This document shows positions 62,090 to 64,000 of a stretch of 64,000 nt of DNA, piece by piece. Positions within the stretch are counted from its first letter, which is position 1. Each line of letters opens with the position of its first letter. A program made the translations under genes and the position numbers. This stretch comes from Sphingomonas sp. BAUL-RG-20F-R05-02 (lineage in GTDB: Bacteria > Pseudomonadota > Alphaproteobacteria > Sphingomonadales > Sphingomonadaceae): the NCBI RefSeq assembly GCF_022662305.1, contig NZ_JAKNQH010000003.1, forward strand, positions 186,001 to 250,000. Direction: 5' to 3'. A model generated the notes under the pieces. That model did no database searches. It was given only the letters and a program-made list of their open reading frames with translations, and was not told where the DNA came from.

Positions 62090-64000
62090 ATGCTTTCGTT
62101 CGTCGAACGACGTCTTGCGCACACCTTGTCGGGCATCGCGTGTGGCGCGCTGGGCCATCGCCCTTGCGACGCCTGCCGCCGCGCAGACCGCGCAGCCGGT
62201 GACACAGGCCGATCCAACGCCGACCACCGGCTCCGCGCCCGCCACGGCGCTGGCGGATGACGAGACGCAGCCGGCGTCCGCCAGCAGTGCGACCAACAGC
62301 GACATCGTCGTCACCGGCAGCCGCATCAAGGGCGTCGCGGCGGTCGGCTCGGCGGTGATCTCGGTCGATCAGGCAAAAATCGCGCAGGAACCGGTGACGT
62401 CGAGCGCGGATCTGCTGCGCCGCGTGCCGCAGGTCGTCGGGCTGGGGCAGAACCGCAACGGCGGCACCGCGCAGAACGGCGCGGCCAATGCAACGCGCGG
62501 GTCCGGCATCAACCTGCGCGGGATCGGCACCAACGCGACGCTGGTGCTGTACGACGGCAAGCGCCTGCCGCCGCAGGGCACGCAGGGGCAATATACCGAC
62601 CCGTCGGTGATCCCGTCGATCATGCTCAGCCGGGTCGAGGTGGTGGCGGACGGCGCATCGGCGATCTACGGGTCGGATGCGATTGCGGGGGTGGTCAACT
62701 TCATCCTGCGCAAGAACTTCGACGGTGCCGAACTGCGCGCGCGCAGCGGCTTCACCGATGATGGCGCTTACGGCGAACAGCAGGTCGCCGGCCTGTTCGG
62801 CAAGAAGTGGAACGGGGGCTATCTCACCTTCGCCGCCGAATATACGCACAATTCGGCGCTCTACGGCGCAAGCCTGCCCTGGTACCGCGACGACAATCGC
62901 GACCGCAGCGGGCGCGATCTGCGCACTACGTTCTGCAACCCCGGCACGATCACCGCCGGTGGCCGCAGCTATGCCATTCCCGCCGGCGGCGTCACCACCG
63001 CAAACGCCGCTTCGCTGATCGCGGGAACGAGCAACAAGTGCGATTACAATGGCTACGACGCGGTCATCCCCGAACAGCAGCGGATCAGCACGGTCGTCAA
63101 TTTCAGCCAGGATGTTGGTTCGCGCCTGCGCATCTTCGCGGACGGTTTCTATTCCTACCGCGACGGGATCACGCCCGGCATCAACGACACGTTCACCGCG
63201 ACCGTGCGCAACACCAACCCGTTCTTCGTCGCGCCTGCCGCTGGCGTGACATCGGAGACGGTCGCCTATTCGTTGCTGCCCGAACTCGGCGCGGACCAGA
63301 ACCCGTACCACGGCTATTCGTGGAACGTGTCCGGCGGCGCGGAGGCCAAGCTGTTCGGCGACTGGTCCGCCACGGCCTATTACCAGCACGGCGAGTCCAA
63401 GGACGTGTCCGACCGGCGTGTCGGCGTGAACGCGGCGGCGCTGGCGACGGCGCTGGCCGACCCCAACCCGGCGACCGCGCTCAACGTGTTCGGCGGCCCG
63501 AACAACCCGGCGACGCTGGCGAGCATCCACGACAATTATTTCCAGATCGTCGGCGCGACCCGGCTCGACGTCGCGAACCTGCAATTCACCGGGTCGCTGT
63601 TCCACCTACCCGGCGGCAACGTCCGCACCGCGATCGGCGGGGAATATCGCAAGGAATATACCTTCACCAGCCTCGTGATGGGCAACAGCGCCGCGCAGCG
63701 GACGATCGCCGACGCCGGCAGCCGCGACGTGAAGGCGGTGTTCGCCGAATTGTACGTGCCGATCTTCGGCGCGGCCAACGCCATTCCCGGTTTCCAGCAA
63801 CTCACCGTGTCGCTCGCCGGCCGGTATGAGCATTACAGCAACTTCGGCGATACCAAGAACCCCAAGGTCGGCGTGACATGGAAGCCGATCCACAATCTGA
63901 CGGTGCGCGGCAGCTACGGCACCTCGTTCCGCGCGCCGACCTTCACCGAAATCTCGCAGGTCGCTGGCGGCGCCGGCCTGTATTACGATACGCTGCCCGG
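62090..64000 (+). CDS. TonB-dependent outer-membrane receptor, frameshifted near its start, 3' end outside window
   Basis: The body, read in the frame of 62301, has the TonB box/plug start 'SDIVVTGSRIKG', 'LLRRVPQVVG', 'GSGINLRGIGTNATLVLYDGKRLPP' and 'SRVEVVADGASAIYGSDAIAGVVNFIL', then beta-barrel strands to the window end. ATG 62090 has an excellent GAGAGGAG site and codes MLSFVERRLAHTLSGIACGAL in a different frame, which stops at 62260. Removing one G from GGG at 62152-62154 joins it to AIALATPAAAQ, a normal signal peptide. GTG 62142 or TTG 62115 are possible but weaker in-frame starts. Confidence 0.85.

Noticed and set aside
61826..62260. Possible small gene spanning the start of the TonB receptor
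   Set aside because: Its only good start (62090) belongs to the receptor signal peptide, and the rest is the out-of-frame continuation of that peptide.
1..64000. CRISPR arrays, insertion sequences, integrases or phage genes
   Set aside because: No repeat-spacer pattern, transposase or integrase motif was found; the tRNA-Ser gene has no adjacent integrase or obvious repeated 3' end.

Overview
The window is a GC-rich chromosomal segment from an alphaproteobacterium, most likely Sphingomonas or a close relative. Lineage markers are FlbT and FliX (alphaproteobacterial flagellar factors), SciP (a CtrA-pathway inhibitor), a DUF1134/EipA protein, a RegB/RegA redox pair behind a cyo operon, and a large TonB-dependent receptor. 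Genes are tightly packed, often with ATGA or GTGA stop/start overlaps. I ran no database search; all family names come from reading the translations.

Region 1 (1-24.7 kb) is a flagellar cluster cut at its left edge. It holds fliN-fliO-fliP (minus), flgC-fliE-fliQ-fliR-flhB (plus), fliX (minus) divergent from flgI-flgJ-flgN, a glycine-zipper gene, flgB and a FlaEY-like beta-propeller gene (minus), fliG-fliH (plus), flgE-flgK-flgL plus a PAS chemoreceptor (minus), and flbT-fliI-fliJ-lysozyme-like protein (plus). After these come a stand-alone protoglobin, a divergent sigma-70-type factor, an orphan 169-residue protein and a protein with two helix-turn-helix units. Most transcription units here are preceded by the element CCTATAA about 35-43 bp before the start codon. 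I read the element and the unusual sigma factor together as a candidate non-canonical flagellar regulon. fliF, fliM, flhA, flagellin, flaF, motAB and a recognisable FliA/FlgM pair are not in the window.

Region 2 (24.7-50.2 kb) is mostly core physiology: an MASE1-PAS histidine kinase, gpmA, a PLP aminotransferase, an MFS transporter, cyoABCD-surf1-regB-regA, an Mla-type lipid transport operon (mlaE-F-D plus lipoprotein), an HAD phosphatase, a DUF445 protein, an RND efflux pair, a SIMPL-domain protein, a GlsB-type membrane protein and SciP.

Region 3 (50.6-57.6 kb) holds mnmA, a PhzF-like enzyme, a cation diffusion facilitator, pdxH, a DoxX-like protein, EipA, tRNA-Ser(GCU), and a divergent regulator/SDR pair.

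Region 4 (57.6-64 kb) looks like an accessory locus. A LacI-family repressor sits next to an 18-bp operator-like palindrome and faces a P450, a CapA-like phosphoesterase, a membrane protein and a TonB-dependent receptor that runs off the window. The receptor's signal peptide and body are in different frames, and removing one G from a GGG run joins them cleanly.
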